Source: Siphonodentalium dalli (taxonomy: Eukaryota > Mollusca > Scaphopoda > Gadilida > Siphonodentaliidae). Taken from it: 64,000 nucleotides of DNA. A program made the translations under genes and the position numbers. The notes beneath the pieces were generated by a model. That model did not search any database, was not told the DNA's origin, and saw nothing but the letters and a program-made list of their open reading frames with translations. Of the stretch, positions 38,001 through 43,770 are shown piece by piece. How positions within the stretch are numbered: position 1 is the stretch's first letter; each line of letters begins with the position of its first letter. The DNA lies in contig CP136063.1 in the NCBI GenBank assembly GCA_032622095.1, positions 84,733,980 to 84,797,979 on the forward strand, given 5' to 3'.

Positions 38001-39626
38001 TAGGTACCTCAGAGACATGTGAACATGTGATAACTGTTCCAAGGGCAGGACCAGTTCACGCTCCTCCGATTATGCCTCGGCGGTACAATCGTTCTGTGGG
38101 GAAACGTCTGGTGGAGAAGACGGGGTACTTGGGACCTCCAGGACATTTGTACCCCACCAAACGCCAGTGGTTCTGGTTCTAAAGCTGCCAAATCGCGTGC
38201 CTACAAATCGACACCGGCAGATGGGCCTCCGGCAGCTTAAGCGTAGGGCAAGGGCCGTACCCATGAGGTAAAGCGCCGCGTCCCCCTGGCCACGCTCGTC
38301 TTAACGACAAAAAGCGGCCTTGCCTGCCACTCCTCCGTGAAGGGATCGGAGAAAAATGACCTCTCCCCACCCTCCAGCTTAGCCTGGATATTAGCTTGGG
38401 CATGACCACCTGCAGCATGCGATGGTGGGGGCTCCCTCTGATCCGATGGCTTGACTCGCTTATAGTTGTCTAACCCATTTGGGCTAATGGGCTCTCCATT
38501 TGATCCCTGTGCCACAGATTGGGCATCAGGTTATCTGCCATTTGCATTGGCGAACAGCAGTTAGTTACTCTTAATGTTGGTTGTCTTGCCATCTTCGGAG
38601 TGGGTCTCCTCCAGTGCAGGTCGTTATGTCCGCTAAGGTGGAGAGGGAGTTAGTCTCCTCGCATCTCAAATCGGCTGGACTCTTAGAACTGACGGATGAA
38701 GAAAAGAGAATTGCTCGGTTCGCTCGCAATTCTGAATTGAATGGCACCACCTGGGATGTTGCTTCCAAAAACAAGGGGGGGAGGTACATGTTTGAGCAAT
38801 ATAGCACTCTAATTATATGAGGTTATTTCACGTAACTAATCATAACAGATTCATTAAAGAGTTCATATTTAGGTACAATCTGTATTAGAAGAGTGCATTC
38901 CCCTCAAAAATTTGGCTATTAACTTATTGCTCGTGACCTCCTCCTGGGCTTGCATTCTAATCCCATATAGTTCAGTGTGAAAGGCTTCCTTTGGCGGAAA
39001 ATATGATATCTTTAAAAATATAATATATTTCCTTAAAGAAAGCCTGAACACTGAACTAATCAGGGCCCTCCCATGGTGGTGCCATTCCCAACCCCGCAAC
39101 TCGCCAATCTTCTGATTGAGTTGAAAATAAACTGACGAATTCAATTCTGTAAGTGAGTTATATTGGGGACTGCGCATGCGTGACTGATTCCGAGCAAGCC
39201 AATGGTAGGCGACCAAAAAGTTAACCCCTTTCTACTATGGTTTACAAACGCAGGACATATATCCATATAGTTCATTGTTCAGGCTTTCTTTAAGGAAATA
39301 TATATTATATTTTTAAAAATATCATTTTTGTATCAACCCATATTTCCTTGATCATATTTCAAAATTTATTGATTATAATGTGATACATTGATGGAAAGAG
39401 CTCTAAGAGCACTGAAAGGGTTAATCTCACTGTTTTATTTTGTTTTCAGATTCATGGTCAACACAAAAAGGATCGTCATGTATTGGACTTTGCGATAGCT
39501 TGTTTGTTCATGCATGGCAAGGATAAGACAACTGAAATAATAACGGAATTTCTATCATTTCAACCCGAGTGGGTGTCTTCTACATTCTGGACATCAGTAT
39601 TCAATTCTTATAAATTTTACATGTAA
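4985..39626 (+). CDS. ERMP1: ERMP1-like ER metallopeptidase, 3' part, 10 exons
   Basis: Join of 4985-5077, 8267-8479, 9803-10029, 10762-10942, 20679-20869, 23356-23511, 24650-24849, 27928-28043, 28447-28631, 39450-39626. It encodes 579 residues (the first is a split Gly) plus a stop. All introns are GT-AG and all phases match. The product resembles the C-terminal two thirds of endoplasmic reticulum metallopeptidase 1, an ER membrane protein with an N-terminal M28 zinc aminopeptidase-type domain, multiple membrane segments and a lumenal tail. Seen here: the end of the peptidase domain with the last His ligand (residue 14), eight hydrophobic segments (about 76-93, 118-138, 152-172, 194-206, 213-225, 248-274, 285-300, 316-336), and a C-terminal domain. 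With one missing N-terminal segment this fits the nine expected. Vertebrate ERMP1 is about 900 residues. The 5' exons, start codon and promoter are not in the window. The family assignment is from remembered motifs; the substrate is unknown. Confidence 0.9.
5601..5854. mobile_element. Family-2 MITE, double foldback
   Basis: Ends CAAGCCTTGAAATAGT and its inverse. Each half contains GAGGTCCCCAGAGGGT and its complement around a CGGGCTAGCATCACC centre, and two such hairpins lie side by side. It sits in the a-b intron. Confidence 0.85.
5855..8266. other. Rest of a-b intron
   Basis: A run of 16 G at 6567-6582. Two diverged direct copies of GAGTAGTTTCATCCA at about 6838-6905 and 6948-7015 (~110 bp apart). 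Overlapping open frames on both strands at 7809-8237 have no recognisable domain. No gene supported. Confidence 0.5.
8267..8479 (+). CDS. ERMP1: ERMP1-like exon b: peptidase-to-membrane linker and first visible TM
   Basis: Acceptor TTATTTCCAG; donor GTATGT at 8480. Codes residues 32-103. It opens GDNLQVLLRSLANSTKL (one NST sequon), then GGMVFFDVLGIYMVHYSEHI, the strongly conserved ERMP1 'MVFFDVLG' motif, and a hydrophobic helix IGRIIDILIIFSVAASIL. Phase 1 in and phase 1 out. Confidence 0.93.
9631..9771. mobile_element. Family-1 MITE (CAGTAATGCCC ends, TA target)
   Basis: Foldback with ends CAGTAATGCCCTAAATAATC and its inverse, flanked by TA on both sides. The core has AATTATGGGTAACTTTTCAG and CGGAAATATGGCTTGTTGCC. 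TA duplication and simple inverted ends fit a Tc1/mariner-type non-autonomous element. Lies 31 bp before exon c. Confidence 0.9.
9803..10029 (+). CDS. ERMP1: ERMP1-like exon c: two membrane helices
   Basis: Acceptor TATTTGCAG and donor GTAATT at 10030. Codes residues 103-178. It contains LGIFATWFVVILTSLTVAIL and a second helix INLIWLYTLPATLTTIMLHV, ending LKHFYK. The HLTWFSN turn between the helices matches the 'LSWY' turn of the family. Phase 1 in, phase 0 out. Another frame from 9813 is a shadow. Confidence 0.92.
10030..10761. other. c-d intron, nothing recognised
   Basis: AT-rich intron with a C9 run near 10210 and no repeat family member that I can identify. Confidence 0.6.
10762..10942 (+). 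CDS. ERMP1: ERMP1-like exon d: two membrane helices
   Basis: Acceptor CATTTGCAG and donor GTAAGTAC at 10943. Codes RYNPVIVETVHFEANLVFWS onward, residues 179-238, with helices about 194-206 and 213-225 (YVPLVFVLFPLII). Phase 0 in, phase 1 out. The donor is followed at once by a family-1 MITE starting at 10950, so only seven intron bases remain before the insertion. The open frame that runs past 10942 is intron plus transposon. Confidence 0.9.
10980..12304 (-). mobile_element. hAT element, 1.3 kb, with 8-bp target duplication
   Basis: Ends are CAGGGTTCGCGCTG at 10980 and CAGCGCAAACTCTG at 12291-12304, which are imperfect inverted repeats. Both sides carry CTCCTTAA (10972-10979 and 12305-12312), an exact 8-bp duplication. 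CAGGG-type ends plus 8 bp are the hAT signature. The interrupted MITE gives independent proof of the boundaries. It encodes only the start of a transposase on the minus strand. Confidence 0.93.
11492..11830 (-). pseudogene. hAT transposase N-terminal fragment
   Basis: The 112-codon minus-strand frame starts MNRKRKFDFSNN and includes KVSDFFG, KRKFQNEWKISREWLSFDGD and KTVMFCSYLVV. 'RKFQ-x-EW...WL-x-FD...MFCSYC' is the typical N-terminal segment of hAT transposases of the ZNF862/C17orf113-like type. The catalytic and dimerisation parts are absent, so the element is non-autonomous. Confidence 0.75.
12517..12729. mobile_element. Family-1 MITE
   Basis: 213-bp near-perfect foldback between TA dinucleotides, with CAGTTATGCCC and GGGCATTACTG ends and an ATTCATCGGAAAGCTC centre. 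Confidence 0.92.
12730..13571. other. Intron stretch without recognised feature
   Basis: AT-rich. A weak Pol III B-box-like GGTTCGAATTTTA near 12814 has no convincing partner, so no tRNA or SINE is called. Confidence 0.5.
13572..14004. mobile_element. Family-2 MITE, long form
   Basis: Ends CAAGCCTGCAAATAGTG and its inverse. Two GGTCCCCAGAGGGTGAATTT hairpins enclose an internal stretch with TAGGCCTCATCTTCTGGGAA and CTATATCCCCTAATTTGC that also appears at 54230 and 63790. Confidence 0.87.
14520..14871. mobile_element. Family-4 MITE (CAGTCCTTCCC ends) in the LINE
   Basis: Ends CAGTCCTTCCCAGGAGAC and GTGGGAAGGACTG. ATGTCT flanks both sides (14514-14519, 14872-14877), a 6-bp duplication. Removing the element restores the reverse-transcriptase reading IRRDMTECFK across the site. 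Internal inverted GTGATTGCTCTCGC and GCAAATAAGTGCTCTCGC. Confidence 0.9.
14892..15130. mobile_element. Palindromic family-3 element, one end altered
   Basis: Begins CTAACCCTTTACCCAACAG; two large hairpins carry GCCAATGCATTCTCTTATAT and its complement. The right end runs into CATCACAATGTGGTCAAGGA up to GGTTCC, also present inverted at 50740-50775. The right end lacks GGGTTAA, so part is lost. Confidence 0.82.
15320..18107 (+). mobile_element. Pearl/HINE-like element with ~160-bp array A3
   Basis: A left region near 15655 has AGCTCAACTTTACTTTGTAA, AGTTTGAGCTATTGCCATGG and GTCGTCCGTCGTGCGTGTG; a related older left piece lies at 15340-15420. About fourteen 160-bp units follow (15717-18000). In the middle they repeat as trimers: minus-strand frames at 16352-16585 and 16834-17067 are near-identical and 482 bp apart. 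The shared tail closes it at 18005-18107. AGCTCAACTT on the left is inverted as AAGTTGAGCT on the right. Confidence 0.85.
18108..18640. repeat. Older, diverged pearl-like tail
   Basis: Single diverged units with ATGGCCGCCATCATCCAT and a second tail GAAGTTGATCTACAGTGTCA then TTGACACTTTTATTT (about 18598-18635). It shows a second, nested or tandem right end. Confidence 0.7.
18641..19037. repeat. Short ~34-bp direct repeats in otherwise plain intron
   Basis: Around 18880-18970 three imperfect copies of ATGTCGTAAAATGATATTAC followed by TCAGATTG. No coding sign. Confidence 0.55.
19038..19250. mobile_element. Family-1 MITE, TATATGACCC subtype
   Basis: Foldback flanked by TA. The right arm reads GGGTCATATACTTTGGGCAT and the left keeps AAATAATCGACCCC, so the two arms come from different subtypes. 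Confidence 0.9.
19251..20207. other. Intron stretch, low-complexity only
   Basis: An (ATC)n run near 19585-19606. GATAAATAGAATATKTAATTCG recurs near 19950 and 20190. No gene. Confidence 0.5.
20208..20326. repeat. Foldback, ~53-bp arms
   Basis: Arms GTTTCTCTCATATGATATTT...CAGTTTTCTC (20208-20260) and the inverse (20273-20326) are nearly perfect, with a 12-bp loop. Confidence 0.85.
20679..20869 (+). CDS. ERMP1: ERMP1-like exon e: two membrane helices
   Basis: Acceptor TATTTCCAG and donor GTGAGTTG at 20870. Codes NNPTQHLLLHLGGLLCPVQM onward, residues 239-302. IMGRAGNGVIPDVAIS matches the family's 'P-I-x-GR-x-G-x-x-x-PPDV' segment between two helices. Ends ISYQ in phase 0, which joins directly to exon f. 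The intron before it is 9.7 kb, loaded with repeats. Confidence 0.93.
20918..21323 (+). mobile_element. tRNA-derived SINE with ATT tail
   Basis: Pol III A-box-like GTGGTTCAGTGGTTAGC at 20926-20942 and B-box-like GGTTCGCAGCA at 20980-20990, spaced as in a tRNA. A central CCCTTGAGCAAGG motif is of the type shared by conserved SINE cores. The 3' end is AATCGCTATATAAAACTGG followed by an (ATT)n run to 21323. It lies 48 bp after the exon e donor. Confidence 0.8.
21482..21628. mobile_element. Foldback MITE (TATTACTTGGTTAG ends)
   Basis: Arms GGCTATTACTTGGTTAGTTT and its inverse, inner arms ATATCAGCCTGAGGTAACTT and the inverse, centred on a short AGACCAAAGGTCT palindrome. No clear duplication seen. 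Confidence 0.75.
21640..22150. repeat. Diverged direct repeat in e-f intron
   Basis: CCATTACTATCCATTCCAATG...AGTTC near 21665-21725 recurs near 21880-21935. Nothing else seen. Confidence 0.5.
22155..22670. mobile_element. Element with inverted ends, unknown class
   Basis: GGTGGGGAATCACATGGTTT...TTCAAAATGGCG at about 22157-22210 is inverted at about 22612-22668 (CCAAGTGATTCCCCACC). The interior has no recognised protein. Left flank GTTTTGGATACCCAGCATG recurs inside the MITE at 22886-22915. Confidence 0.65.
22793..23056. mobile_element. Family-1 MITE with internal insertion
   Basis: CAGTAATGCCC and GGGCATTGCTG ends. The left arm is split by a short GGGTACCCAGCATGGGTACC palindrome, and the arm is then repeated. 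Confidence 0.85.
23356..23511 (+). CDS. ERMP1: ERMP1-like exon f: last membrane helix
   Basis: Acceptor ATTTATTGTAG and donor GTGAGTTC at 23512. Exactly 52 codons, phase 0 both sides: IGWVYICEDMKRFLQAAWAV, then AGFLIIIFTPLGFPFSGNPD and SPSTRRLMVQ. The helix followed by P-F-S-x-NP-x-x-P matches the last ERMP1 membrane segment and its lumenal exit. A long frame on the other strand across this exon is a shadow. Confidence 0.92.
23535..23688. mobile_element. Family-2 MITE beside exon f
   Basis: 154-bp foldback, CAAGCCTTGAAATAGGGTG to its inverse, 23 bp after the exon f donor. Confidence 0.88.
23689..24649. other. f-g intron remainder, nothing recognised
   Basis: No repeat family, RNA gene or coding pattern identified up to the exon g acceptor. 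Confidence 0.5.
24650..24849 (+). CDS. ERMP1: ERMP1-like exon g: start of lumenal C-terminal domain
   Basis: Acceptor TTTCTTCAG and donor GTATGTAT at 24850. Codes HVDFNQYSKSNLVSSSSALW onward, residues 355-420. The family has 'QH-x-x-R-x-F', then 'GIWINSFDYTG' (here ALWTTTFDYYN) and 'APLCGFPWYLP' (here GPYCGLPYNGP). Two cysteines, in PYCGL and at the end (YDC), may pair in the lumen. Phase 0 in, phase 2 out. Confidence 0.88.
24870..25235. repeat. Dispersed repeat X, copy 1 (empty site)
   Basis: TTAAAGACATATTATAGACT, then GTTAGTATTCAGGCACTATG, CTCAATTGTAAATATTTAC and GAGTGTTTCACATCACTTTA. It recurs at 25288-25875 and inverted at 59170-59550. At about 25103 it reads ATATAATTAATATA, the site that is occupied in copy 2. 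Confidence 0.85.
25288..25880. repeat. Dispersed repeat X, copy 2, interrupted
   Basis: Same repeat as 24870-25235 in direct orientation, interrupted at a TTAA by the palindromic element at 25543-25749; the repeat resumes with TTTATATATCAGCATGATGG. Confidence 0.85.
25539..25753. mobile_element. Palindromic TTAA/CCCTTT element (piggyBac-like MITE)
   Basis: TTAACCCTTTCAGTGCCAAG on the left and CTTGGCACTGAAAGGGTTAA on the right, the rest a near-perfect hairpin centred on GAGCTCTAAGAGCTC. TTAA (25539-25542, 25750-25753) is duplicated relative to the empty copy at 24870. TTAA targets with CCCTTT ends fit the piggyBac group. Confidence 0.9.
26005..26470. repeat. Dispersed repeat Y, copy 1
   Basis: ATCCGAATTAACGCTCGCAA, TTATTTGATTCGAGTCGAAA, CCCACCCATCAAAGCTC, then AGTTGACTGTGGTTAGCATT. 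Inverted copies lie at 43310-43770 and, in part, 52350-52490. Confidence 0.82.
26590..26776. mobile_element. Family-1 MITE
   Basis: 187-bp foldback between TA dinucleotides; the centre has lost most of the loop. Confidence 0.92.
26984..27169. mobile_element. Family-1 MITE, right end missing
   Basis: Starts at TA+CAGTAATGCCC; the right arm stops at CTGCTGTGGTTAT, so the last ~30 bp are deleted. Confidence 0.88.
27370..27830. repeat. Short inverted pair in g-h intron
   Basis: TTAGTACCTTACTCGTATTT at about 27389-27410 is inverted at about 27798-27815 (AAATACGAGTAAGGCAC), and the adjacent AAATTCGCGCA-type words recur as well. This suggests a ~430-bp element with inverted ends. Confidence 0.55.
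27928..28043 (+). CDS. ERMP1: ERMP1-like exon h
   Basis: Acceptor TCTTTTACAG and donor GTATGTCT at 28044. With the split Arg from exon g it reads RSTLLIPTSRLPFKYDLRVE, then QTKVERLSENMQRWWFSVYG, residues 421-460. Position and length fit the family's segment after the CGFPWYLP motif, but sequence match is weak. The evidence is the in-frame joins and the open frame between two good splice sites. Confidence 0.78.
28447..28631 (+). CDS. ERMP1: ERMP1-like exon i
   Basis: Acceptor TTTGTGTAG and donor GTAAGACC at 28632. Reads GCGKTRWYIEVQPDVEVLFW, then SVTNSKPHEAQTPSTINTTT (an NTT sequon) and ends EEIYLDLM, residues 460-521. It corresponds to the beta-rich lumenal stretch. Phase 1 in, phase 0 out. 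The intron after it is 10.8 kb; a repeat element begins about 35 bp past this donor. Confidence 0.82.
29235..29825. repeat. 284-bp direct duplication in E1
   Basis: GGAAGTATCCTAATTTCGTG at 29258 recurs at 29542, and the following ~270 bp are almost identical (GCTACTGACGCTATCTCTCG, GATCCAGATGTGTTA). One related but shorter copy is in E2 near 34975. Confidence 0.9.
30120..31015. pseudogene. Unrecognised decayed coding-like segment of E1
   Basis: Overlapping long frames exist on both strands: minus 30134-30595 (153 codons, with VVPSTPASPPVASPL) and plus 30501-31013 (170 codons, with LSHRRNGPPSS). GC content is higher than around it. The E2 counterpart at 38040-38830 keeps VPSTPSSPPDVSPQND on the minus strand and GGDPLRRW for GGPFRRW. 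Conservation of the minus-strand words hints that the minus strand was coding. No family recognised. Confidence 0.4.
31326..31760. repeat. ~200-bp direct repeat, two copies in E1
   Basis: GGCAAAGACGTTTGCGCTGT, GAGGAAGCTCATTGACTAGC and AAGGGCCTGAAACCATGCTG occur at 31340-31535 and 31550-31740, and a third time in E2 at 36680-36870. Confidence 0.85.
32187..32544. mobile_element. Family-4 MITE in E1
   Basis: CAGTCCTTCCCGGGAGACGG to ATGGGAAGGACTG, flanked by TTTATAT on both sides. E2 has the uninterrupted site near 37710 (TATATCTATATATGCGAAAG), so this inserted after E1 and E2 diverged. Confidence 0.88.
33705..33860 (-). mobile_element. Family-2 MITE fragment
   Basis: Inverted internal part of the long form: CCCAGAAGATGAGGCCTAAG, then GCAGCATCACTAAATTC and CCCTCTGGGGACGTC. 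Confidence 0.75.
33861..34494. other. Spacer between E1 and E2
   Basis: Unremarkable AT-rich sequence; no gene or repeat recognised. Confidence 0.5.
35098..35735. repeat. Direct repeat pair in E2 left part
   Basis: GACAGAGATTGATATTTGAC...TTTGATTCTCGTA (35104-35165) recurs diverged at 35648-35720. GTACACACCTAGGTGTGTGC near 35425 is a perfect palindrome. Confidence 0.6.
38581..38820 (+). pseudogene. Unrecognised coding-like segment of E2
   Basis: 79-codon frame with MSAKVERELVSSHLKSAGLL, then ELTDEEKRIARFARNSELNG and RYMFEQYSTLII, shared with E1 (32880-33137: FARNYALDGT-like, YTFEQYSTLPI). The shared words in one frame suggest a once-coding stretch such as a DIRS gag/ORF end. Not assigned. 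Confidence 0.35.
39336..39424. mobile_element. Remnant of TTAA/CCCTTT palindromic element
   Basis: TTTTTGTATCAACCCATATT, GATACATTGATGGAAAGAGC and AGCACTGAAAGGGTTAA match half of the element at 25539-25753 with the right arm mostly deleted. It ends 25 bp before the last ERMP1 acceptor. Confidence 0.8.
39450..39626 (+). CDS. ERMP1: ERMP1-like last coding exon j with stop
   Basis: Acceptor TGTTTTCAG ends at 39449; phase 0. Reads IHGQHKKDRHVLDFAIACLF, then MHGKDKTTEIITEFLSFQPE and WVSSTFWTSVFNSYKFYM, then TAA at 39624-39626. The family ends with 'AHYLSGEDK...FPDW..PSAWVCTYDLFVF'; LFMHGKDK, QPEWVSSTFW and the aromatic tail align with this. A remnant of a TTAA-type element ends 25 bp before the acceptor. 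Confidence 0.9.
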   Translation: MHGQHKKDRHVLDFAIACLFMHGKDKTTEIITEFLSFQPEWVSSTFWTSVFNSYKFYM

Positions 39627-40100
39627 TGTTATTTTACTAGTGAACAGGACACTTGTGAAGACTCTTCTCTTTTTATGTGTACCCATACATTAGTATGGTC
39701 CGGATTGACCCCTCGTCTGTCCATCAAACAATTTCTGTCCATCTGTCTGTCCATCAAACAATTTCTATCCGTTCGAACCAAATTTTGTATATGAGTTTCT
39801 CAGCCCAACATACAGATTGAGTTCGAATATGGGTATGATATGAGCTTTTTATGACCCTTTTTCGAAAAATTATTCACTCATAATAAAAAAAAAATATTTT
39901 TAGATTGAATTCCTTTGTAATTCTTTATAAGCTGAATTTTTTATTTTTTTTAAAGGTAACAAAATTAAAAAAATTAACGCCATTATAACTCCGTCAGGTT
40001 ACCCCCAGTCACCACACCAAATTTAGTTTAAATTGGTCCAAAATCTTGTGTTATGTACTGGTAAATTTGTTTGGAGCGATATTAAACACAATTCACGAAT
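39627..40100 (+). other. Probable 3' UTR made largely of a dispersed repeat
   Basis: AATAAA occurs at 39882-39887, 256 bp after the stop, a candidate poly(A) signal in an A-rich run. From about 39663 (CTTTTTATGTGTACCCATAC, then CTGTCCATC repeats, ACATACAGATTGAGTT) the sequence is repeated at 62693-62830, so the UTR overlaps an old repeat. Confidence 0.5.
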
Positions 40101-41190
40101 TCCATCCATTCCATCCATGGACTTCTTAGCTATTAATATGGCTATATCATTTTCTGATGTCTCTTATGCCATTGTTCAGATAAAGAAAGCTATCTAAATT
40201 AAAAAAAAATTCAACAATACACATGACATGCTATTAAAAGTAGATTACAGATATTCTGAGGTCATTATACATTGTATTGGTTTAATAGAGATGCCAAGAT
40301 TCAGCATAAACAAAACCAGTGATTAGTTGACAGCTCTGCTATAAAATTGATATTAATGAGTCAGCAGTGAGGTGGCTTATCTTGATGGCTGTGTTGTTGA
40401 TAGAATTTGATACATTATCATTGTAAACTTAACTTGGACTCAACCTTTTGTACTATTAAAGGATTTAGTCGGTCTAGAAACTACATAACGCAATCGGAAA
40501 GCTCTCCCTGTTGTGATTAAAATGATCCAAGTCCCATTCCGATCGCATAATAAATAACCCGTAAAATAAATAAATAATACCACCACCGGTATTCGGAGAT
40601 TTCCGTGACTAAACTACGAGTGACGTAGTTTTGGGAGAGCAAATTAAAAACACAGATTCGGAGCTGAAGTTTATTATGCAGACTACGATGACGTAATCGT
40701 AAGTCAGCCGATACTAAAATGCGGAGTCGTATGTGCGTGTGTGGTGTATAGACTATGTCGCTATTCAATGTGTTATCTAATTAATAAAGATAGTGTGGCC
40801 GCTTTGGCTGTTTATCTGGAATAGAAGACAATAACTATGTGAATAAAGTAATTAGTAGCGCTTAGAATGGTTGTTTTTGTAGCCATTAATAACATGCCGC
40901 CACGTGTCTGCTTTGTTGAATAGAAGGCAGTAGTGCTTCGATTGTCTCGTATTCACTCGGTGATTTGTAATCACTCAGTGACTATTCATCAGTGTCAGTC
41001 GCGAACTTGTTTGCACTGTAAAATGCCCCAAAGTGAATATAAAGGGCGACGGATGATCCCATTCACCTGGTCATGCATAAGAAGCGCCCAAATGTTATAT
41101 AAACACTGTGCTGAATAATGTTAACTCTATTTAGGCGCTTTTGTTTTTTGCTTTGTGTTTTCGATATAAATATCCCGAGTATCTGTCATC
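40100..41190. other. Intergenic stretch
   Basis: A family-1 MITE scrap (GGATTTAGTCGGTCTAG, CGGAAAGCTCTCC) at about 40460-40512. Otherwise no gene or repeat recognised. Confidence 0.5.
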
Positions 41191-41197
41191 TCCACAT

Positions 41198-41287
41198 ATG
41201 CCAAGTAGATGTAGTGTGTTCGGTTGTGGAAGGGCTAGCGATCCATTATTAAGTACCTCCAAAAAGACAACACAGTGCGTAATTTAG
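41198..41287 (+). pseudogene. THAP-like N-terminus, 29 codons
   Basis: MPSRCSVFGCGRASDPLLST then SKKTTQCVI and TAG. MPxxC-x4-C-G-R is how THAP zinc-finger domains begin. The HisCys half is absent, and no donor site or later exon was found. It may be a dead fragment of a THAP-bearing transposon or a coincidence. Confidence 0.3.
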
Positions 41288-41470
41288 AACGCTCTTTATT
41301 GTCTACCGCTTTTGGGAGACGGAAGCATGGACGCTCTTTATATTTAAATGTCACAACACCATACAAAATCACCCATGACATATCGAAATAGAGCACGTTC
41401 ATAATTGAGAACGCTCTTTAATTGTCTATACCGCGACGAAAACATGGACGCTCTTTATTAGGCAATCATT
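41270..41470. repeat. GAACGCTCTTTA direct repeat
   Basis: AGAACGCTCTTTATTGTCTA and CATGGACGCTCTTTAT occur as a pair at 41287-41340 and again at 41408-41458, about 120 bp apart. Confidence 0.7.
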
Positions 41471-43309
41471 GGATTTTTTCTAGGCTAACAATTAAAAAAA
41501 AATCCTCTTTGGCAAGTCAATATCTGCATCAAAACGTAAAATAAAACGAAACAAATAAACGAACAACAAACAAACTGAAAAACAATGCCAGGCGAGCCTT
41601 CAATTAAAAAAAATGTTGTTATGCCAAACTGCAGCCTAATTAATAATTATTGTAGTTTTGACAGTCTGTTGTGTATTCGAGTGAATTATTTTTTTACGCA
41701 CTTATCGATCTTGACTGGAAGGATTTTATCAAGCTGTTCATAGGCGTGCACTTCTCCACACAATATGTTTCGTGTGAAGAAACAGACAGGAACATTATTA
41801 TGACGAATATAAGCCATCATGATACATGTACTAGTATAATAACCACCACCTTTTTAATCACACCCCATTTGTGTTTAATTGTACTCCTATAGCGCACAAC
41901 GGGATGACACTAGTGTGTGAACTAACTTCCAAAATTGGTACCATACAACGAAGAAGAAGCTATATGGCCTAACTTGTATTCTTTCAGAAACAGTTAAATT
42001 TATTTCGCACGAAATTCTTCTCGCTCATTGCATTTCTGCATAAATTAATCTCATTTCACACAACTTTTATCGCCTCAAAGTGCATTTTAGCCATCATTAT
42101 TCGTTATATAATCCAACATTCTAGCAAATCCAGTTCATAATTTAGCACATTCAAACAGTTTTATTCCGTGATCGCTATTTATCGTAAAGGCCTAGCTAAT
42201 TAACCGGCGACTGCAATATTTTATACGTAATTTATCAACTCGTTACGCGATTGGCGGAATTATTTTAAGCTCCACCCACCGCTGTCACCGGTAAGCGTCG
42301 ATGCATATGATCGGTCATGTGACTGCGTTGTGGTCATGTGATCGCACTCACGTGATTTACACTTCGGATATTTCCGCGATTTTTTTAATATCATAATAAT
42401 AAAAATACTATCTGCTCGATTTTGAATTTTAAATATTATTAGTATTATGATGATAAAAAAAATATTTTTTTGACAGACTAATTCCTTTATTAACCAAAGT
42501 ATTCTATGTCCGGGTCACCTTTTCAAATTTAATTCAAGGCTGTGCTGGTGCAGCATTACAGATCCTGTGCCATTGTATTCTGTTATATATGTGAGTCTCC
42601 CTATTTGAGCTATAAATTCCCATAATTTGTGATACTGTGTACATTTGTCTATAATAGTACATAATAGTATACTCTATAATTCAACATCAAACTCTTAATT
42701 TATTATTCCGATCATAGTAATTTACTGTCGCCAAAGGATGGGTTAAACATCTGCCGATCGTGATCGGCCTCTCGTTCAAAGTTATTTATTATTTTAGAAA
42801 TATATGACCTAATTCCTATCATTTTAGGCCATGCAAAATCAATTTCCCATATCCCAAACCTGCTATTATCATTTCCGACTTCCCGTGCATGCAACTTTTA
42901 TTCACATGCGGTACTTTTTTTAACAAACAAACATGTGTTGAAAATATATTGAACTGACCTGTTCCCAATTGAGATTTCACGATTTATTACTATAATGGAT
43001 AACTAAGTCCAAAAACGTGAAAATGGCAAAATTTTAACAAAATTAATCATTCAAGAAACTTTGTACAGACATCTATTTAGGAAATATTGGCCAAGGGCAA
43101 TTGAAATTAGACCCAGAGCTAGCAGATGCAGAATTCATTGTTGATGGCTCCCACCCCCCCCCCCCCCCCCCCCCCAACCCAGAAATAAAATTGCGCACTC
43201 GCATGCTTTTCAAGTTTTTTTGGCCTGAGAGACAGAAAATTGATTTTGCATCACCTTTAGCATGAATAGGTATTTCGTCCATTGTGGGCATTAAATGTAC
43301 TCAATCTGA
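41471..43309. other. Intergenic stretch with a C22 run
   Basis: A run of 22 C at 43154-43175. A scrap of the family-3 palindrome (GATCCTGTGCCATTGTATTC) is at about 42560-42605. No recognised gene. Confidence 0.55.
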
Positions 43310-43770
43310 TCAGATGGTGTCCATATCATCAAGTTACATTAACAACAACATTTCTTCAAAATACGCTTTAGTTATCAGAATCGATTAATTGCAACAAAAT
43401 AATGCTAACCGCTGTCAACTACCTGTGTGCTATAAAATTTCCCAAAGCGTGTTATTTATCAACATGTTTTTCAACGAAATATGGCCTTATTGTCAATTGA
43501 TTATTACGAAATTTTGCCATATTACCACTTTATTTTAGAGTTATCCATCTTCAACTGCAATTTTGTCCAAGACTGTCATCTTGACAAATTTTTTCCAGGC
43601 CACAAATAAGTACATATATCGAAAAATAACAAATTTCAAAAATCGTTATCTGATCACTCTGAGCTTTGATGGGTGGGTTCGTTGACTCGAATCAAATATT
43701 TTTACCCCTGAAGCCAAATAAATGGTCATTTGGGAGCATTAATTCGGATTATGCATCTTTAACTCATTCA
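43310..43770. repeat. Dispersed repeat Y, copy 2 (inverted)
   Basis: Reverse complement of 26005-26470: GAGCTTTGATGGGTGGGTTC, GACTCGAATCAAATATTTTT and AATGCTAACCGCTGTCAACT. Confidence 0.82.

Larger units (their letters stand above)
34495..39335. mobile_element. Large element E2, second copy in the same orientation
   Basis: Left end ACGTTTGTAAACCATAGTAG, TTTTTGGTCGCC and CAGTCACGCATGCGCAGTCC (34500-34640); right end inverted at 39120-39260. Interior blocks follow the E1 order: 36515-37210 matches 31140-32140, 38040-38500 matches 30150-30600, 38550-38830 matches 32830-33135. The different place of the 38040 block relative to 36515 shows rearrangement or loss. A 250-bp direct duplication (37535/37786; TCCGACCATTGGATTG) is extra here. 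Confidence 0.72.
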
